Below, piece after piece: positions 5,962 to 7,774 of a stretch of 7,774 bases of DNA. Origin of the DNA: Planctomycetota bacterium (lineage in GTDB: Bacteria; Planctomycetota; Phycisphaerae; UBA1845); assembly GCA_022563055.1 (NCBI GenBank), contig JADFOB010000054.1, positions 1-7,774 of the forward strand, read 5' to 3'. Below the pieces are notes generated by a model. It ran no database searches. It saw nothing but the letters and a program-made list of their open reading frames with translations, and had not been told where the DNA came from. The first letter of the stretch is position 1. Every line of letters begins with the position of its first letter. The position numbers and the translations under genes are program-made.

Positions 5962-7038
5962 TCAGCCTGCGGCCGCGGTCGCAGGCGTTTGCTGGTCGCT
6001 CTTGATACTGATCTGCCCGGCGGCGCGCGCCACCACGCGGTCAATCGCCTCGCTCACGTAGTCCTCCGTATCCGTGAAGATCCTCATCGGCGTTCCGGCA
6101 TCGTTGAAGATGCGAACCTGGGCGTTGAGCGGAATCTCTCCCAGAAACGGCACGCCCAGCTCCTTGGCAGCCGTCTCGACTCCGCCGTGATCGAAGACCT
6201 CGTCCCGGTGTCCGCACTTGGGGCAAAGGTAGTAGCTCATGTTCTCGACGATCCCGAGGCAGGGCACATTGAGCTGTTCATACATCTTCACCGCCCGGCA
6301 CGCGTCCATCAACGCGATGTCCTGCGGCGTGCAGACCACCACCGCGCCGGTGATCGGGATGGTCTGTACCAGGGATAACGGTACATCACCCGTGCCCGGC
6401 GGCAAATCCACGATCAGGTAATCGAGCTCGCCCCACGCGACGTTCTCCAGGAATTGCTTGACGACGCCGTGAACCATGGGACCGCGCCAGATCAGCGCCT
6501 TGTTCCGCTCGACCATGAATCCCATGCTGATGATCTTGATTCCATTCGCTTCTGGAGGCACGATCATCTCACCATCGACGTGCAGTGGAACGCCTTCGAT
6601 CCCGGTCATCGTCGGAATGCTCGGACCGTAAATGTCCGCGTCCATCAGGCCGACCGTTGCTCCTTGTCGATGCAGTCCGTACGCAAGCAGGACGGACATC
6701 GTGCTCTTCCCGACGCCGCCCTTGCCCGCTCCGACGGCGACGACGTTCTTGACGCCGGGCAGCGCCGCGGCTCCGGGCCGGCTGGAACGCACTTTAGCGC
6801 TCCACTCGATAGTAACCACTTCGATACCGGCTATCTGTTTGACAGCCTGCTCGACATCACCCTGAATCTGCTCCTTCAACGGGCATGCGGGTGTCGTCAG
6901 TTCCACGTGTATACGAACGGTGGTTCCATCGATCACCACCTCCTTGATCATGCCGAGCGAAACCAGGTCTTTGTGCAACTCGGGATCGTTGACCGTCCTG
7001 AGCCGGTCCATGACCTGCTCTTGTGTGATCGGGCTCAT
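5962..7038 (-). CDS. mrp: Mrp/ApbC family Fe-S cluster carrier ATPase with DUF59 domain
   Basis: P-loop ATPase of the Mrp/NBP35 family, thought to bind a 4Fe-4S cluster as a dimer and pass it to target enzymes in the cytoplasm. The 358-residue protein has an N-terminal MIP18/DUF59 domain at about 4-80, with the conserved Cys52 in TTPACPLKEQI. The ATPase domain begins near 98 with the deviant Walker A GKGGVGKST (105-113), then MDADIYGPS (132-140), IVDLPPGTGD (209-218) and ENMSYYLCPKCG, whose Cys272 and Cys275 form the cluster-binding CxxC. The C-terminal 15 or so residues are a low-complexity tail. The ATG at 7038 is preferred because GGAG lies 9 bases upstream (7048-7051) and the DUF59 domain starts right after it. 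In-frame starts at 7053 and 7107 would only add a basic non-conserved stretch. It is the first gene of a likely two-gene operon with the methyltransferase. Confidence 0.95.
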   Translation of the reverse strand: MSPITQEQVMDRLRTVNDPELHKDLVSLGMIKEVVIDGTTVRIHVELTTPACPLKEQIQGDVEQAVKQIAGIEVVTIEWSAKVRSSRPGAAALPGVKNVVAVGAGKGGVGKSTMSVLLAYGLHRQGATVGLMDADIYGPSIPTMTGIEGVPLHVDGEMIVPPEANGIKIISMGFMVERNKALIWRGPMVHGVVKQFLENVAWGELDYLIVDLPPGTGDVPLSLVQTIPITGAVVVCTPQDIALMDACRAVKMYEQLNVPCLGIVENMSYYLCPKCGHRDEVFDHGGVETAAKELGVPFLGEIPLNAQVRIFNDAGTPMRIFTDTEDYVSEAIDRVVARAAGQISIKSDQQTPATAAAG

Positions 7039-7047
7039 GCAGTGTGG

Positions 7048-7051
7048 CTCC
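7048..7051 (-). promoter_or_regulatory. Ribosome binding site favouring the internal mrp start
   Basis: Minus-strand GGAG is placed 9 bases before the ATG at 7038, while no comparable site precedes the GTG at 7107. It supports the shorter mrp protein. Confidence 0.5.
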
Positions 7052-7117
7052 ATTCCGGGGGCACGGCGAATCTGCCTTCGGGCAGGTCGCGCAACGCCCT
7101 TCGCCACGCACTATGGG

Positions 7118-7146
7118 AATATAGTACCAATCTGGTTATCTTTCCA
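7118..7146 (-). promoter_or_regulatory. Candidate sigma-70-type promoter for mrp
   Basis: On the minus strand TGGAAA (7141-7146, 4 of 6 matches to TTGACA) and TATATT (7118-7123, 5 of 6 matches to TATAAT) are separated by exactly 17 bases. The patch is AT-rich against a GC-rich background. Transcription would start near 7111, giving an untranslated leader of roughly 70 bases before mrp. Promoter consensus in this lineage is not known to me, so this is a candidate only. Confidence 0.45.
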
Positions 7147-7225
7147 GCACACTCGTCCATCGTAGTCAACCGCACCCGCTTCGAGTACCTTTACTCAAAT
7201 GATCCCCAGCGCGGGCAAGTTCTGT

Positions 7226-7264
7226 AGGGACGATTGAGCCGGCAGGCAACCCTCATCCGTCCCT
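7226..7264. repeat. Imperfect 13-base inverted repeat beside copy B
   Basis: The arms 7226-7238 and 7252-7264 match as reverse complements at 11 of 13 positions, with a 13-base loop. The outer 7 bases (AGGGACG with CGTCCCT) pair perfectly. It is separated from copy B by only 9 bases, so it may be part of a larger structured element. No T run follows. Confidence 0.55.
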
Positions 7265-7273
7265 GCGGGGCTG

Positions 7274-7336
7274 TTGTCGCCCAGCCGCCCTCGGCTGGGT
7301 GCCTGCTCGGACACAGCGGAGGGCCGCTGTGCCACA
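7274..7336 (-). repeat. Dispersed double-hairpin repeat, copy B (inverted)
   Basis: Reverse-orientation counterpart of the unit at 5251-5312. Both hairpins are perfectly kept: 7280-7299 (CCCAGCCG, loop ccct, CGGCTGGG) and 7312-7331 (CACAGCGG, loop aggg, CCGCTGTG), with 12 bases between them instead of 11. Differences from copy A fall in the spacer and flanks, not in the stems. Confidence 0.85.
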
Positions 7337-7366
7337 TTGGTGCCTCGAGGCCTGGTAGTCCCAACC

Positions 7367-7453
7367 ATGAATCGCTTGGCTGCTATCACAGCCTCCCTAT
7401 TGGACGACAGCCCCGCCGAATCTATCGCGCACCCAACCTGGAACGCCGGTTGA
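7367..7453 (+). CDS. Possible small ORF upstream of the right-edge gene
   Basis: An ATG at 7367 opens a 28-codon frame (beginning MNRLAAITASLLDD) that ends with TGA at 7451-7453, 7 bases before the ATG of the next gene. The spacing would allow translational coupling. There is no good ribosome-binding site and no recognisable family. It may be a leader peptide or chance. Confidence 0.2.
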   Translation: MNRLAAITASLLDDSPAESIAHPTWNAG

Positions 7454-7460
7454 ACGTCCT

Positions 7461-7774
7461 ATGCCCTCAACCACCTCGCCGCGACGCAGCCGACGGTTCA
7501 TCTGGCGGTCCGCCGGCACCTGGATGGTCGTCTTCGCCGTCGGCCTGGCGGCGGTAGCGATTACGCTCGCGCTGCTACAGGCTACTTCGCTCACCGACCG
7601 GCTCATGGTTCAGGCGGAACGCCGCGCAGCCAAGATCGCCGCCCAGGCTCGCCAGGAGTTCGAAAAGCAGACCAGCCACACGCTACGCCTGATGGCCACG
7701 CAGCACCGGCGCCATCCCGACGACCTGTGGGAGCCGGTGCCCCAAACGCCCTCTTGGATGGACGGACTCTACAT
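7461..7774 (+). CDS. N-terminal part of a membrane-anchored protein, possibly a sensor kinase (truncated by window)
   Basis: An open frame from the ATG at 7461 runs 104 codons without a stop to the window edge. The peptide starts with a very basic cytoplasmic stretch (RRSRRF at about 8-13), followed by one strong membrane helix at about 20-41 (TWMVVFAVGLAAVAITLALL). Then comes a charged, Ala/Gln/Arg-rich segment (about 49-85) that should be helical and perhaps coiled-coil, and a WEPVPQTPSWMDGLY segment at the edge. A single N-terminal membrane anchor followed by a helical extracytoplasmic region is common in sensor histidine kinases and chemoreceptors, but no catalytic domain is visible, so the function is a guess. 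No clear Shine-Dalgarno sequence precedes the ATG. Codon usage is strongly GC-rich at third positions, which supports real coding. Confidence 0.7.
   Translation, partial: MPSTTSPRRSRRFIWRSAGTWMVVFAVGLAAVAITLALLQATSLTDRLMVQAERRAAKIAAQARQEFEKQTSHTLRLMATQHRRHPDDLWEPVPQTPSWMDGLY

Larger units (their letters stand above)
7039..7460. other. Divergent intergenic region between mrp and the right-edge gene
   Basis: This 422-base gap contains, from the mrp side, the mrp ribosome-binding site, the candidate minus-strand promoter, an imperfect 13-base inverted repeat (7226-7264), dispersed repeat copy B (7274-7336) and a possible 28-codon reading frame (7367-7453). No clear promoter for the rightward gene at 7461 was found. 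No RNA gene is evident. Confidence 0.6.

Noticed and set aside
5431..6378. Long plus-strand open frame of 315 codons
   Set aside because: It runs antisense across the methyltransferase and mrp, both of which have intact family motifs on the minus strand.
7039..7107. N-terminal extension of mrp by 23 residues
   Set aside because: The extension is basic and non-conserved, and the better ribosome-binding site precedes the ATG at 7038.
6454..7227. Plus-strand open frame of 257 codons opposite mrp
   Set aside because: Antisense to well-conserved ATPase motifs, with no recognisable domain.
7195..7389. Minus-strand frame of 64 codons sharing QRPSAVS with a plus-strand frame at 5243
   Set aside because: The shared peptide comes from the inverted copies of the dispersed repeat, not from a protein family.
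1..7774. CRISPR array, transposase, integrase or phage genes
   Set aside because: No regularly spaced repeats and no such coding motifs were found on either strand.

Overview
The window is a bacterial chromosomal segment with high GC and short intergenic gaps. Several gaps hold small palindromic dispersed repeats. Gene content (a vertebrate-type transketolase, a DUF1579-like secreted protein, a MoaD-MoaE fusion, a DUF59-Mrp ATPase next to an O-methyltransferase) and the repeat style suggest a Planctomycetota-like organism. That assignment is an inference from gene style; no marker gene is present to prove it.

Layout, left to right: a hairpin with a short T run (24-51), probably a terminator for a gene off the left edge; a DUF456 membrane protein on the plus strand (120-647); then a long minus-strand block. 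Read in its own direction (right to left) that block is mrp (7038-5962), a class I O-methyltransferase (5946-5353), moaD-moaE (5120-4440), nth (4272-3586), transketolase (3406-1466) and a secreted DUF1579-like protein (1278-637), which converges on DUF456 with an 11-base tail overlap. On the far right a plus-strand gene begins at 7461 and runs off the window. It encodes an N-terminal membrane segment and a basic/alpha-helical stretch, perhaps the start of a sensor protein.

Only mrp and the methyltransferase are tightly spaced (15 bases) and so likely form one operon. The other minus-strand genes are separated by 167-232 bases. Three of those four larger gaps, counting the mrp/7461 gap, contain clear palindromic repeats, and a fourth gap (nth/transketolase) holds a short tandem repeat. 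The most striking pair is a double-hairpin repeat present at 5251-5312 and, in the opposite orientation, at 7274-7336; the two copies bracket the mrp-methyltransferase pair. A different nested palindrome with perfect 22-base arms lies at 4314-4393.

Functionally the genes are mostly housekeeping: central carbon metabolism (transketolase), base-excision repair (a 4Fe-4S enzyme), molybdenum-cofactor synthesis, and Fe-S cluster handling (Mrp). No defence, CRISPR, prophage or transposase gene is visible. The points most worth a second look are the fused molybdopterin synthase, whose ubiquitin-like tail is buried inside the polypeptide, and the repeat families in the gaps.
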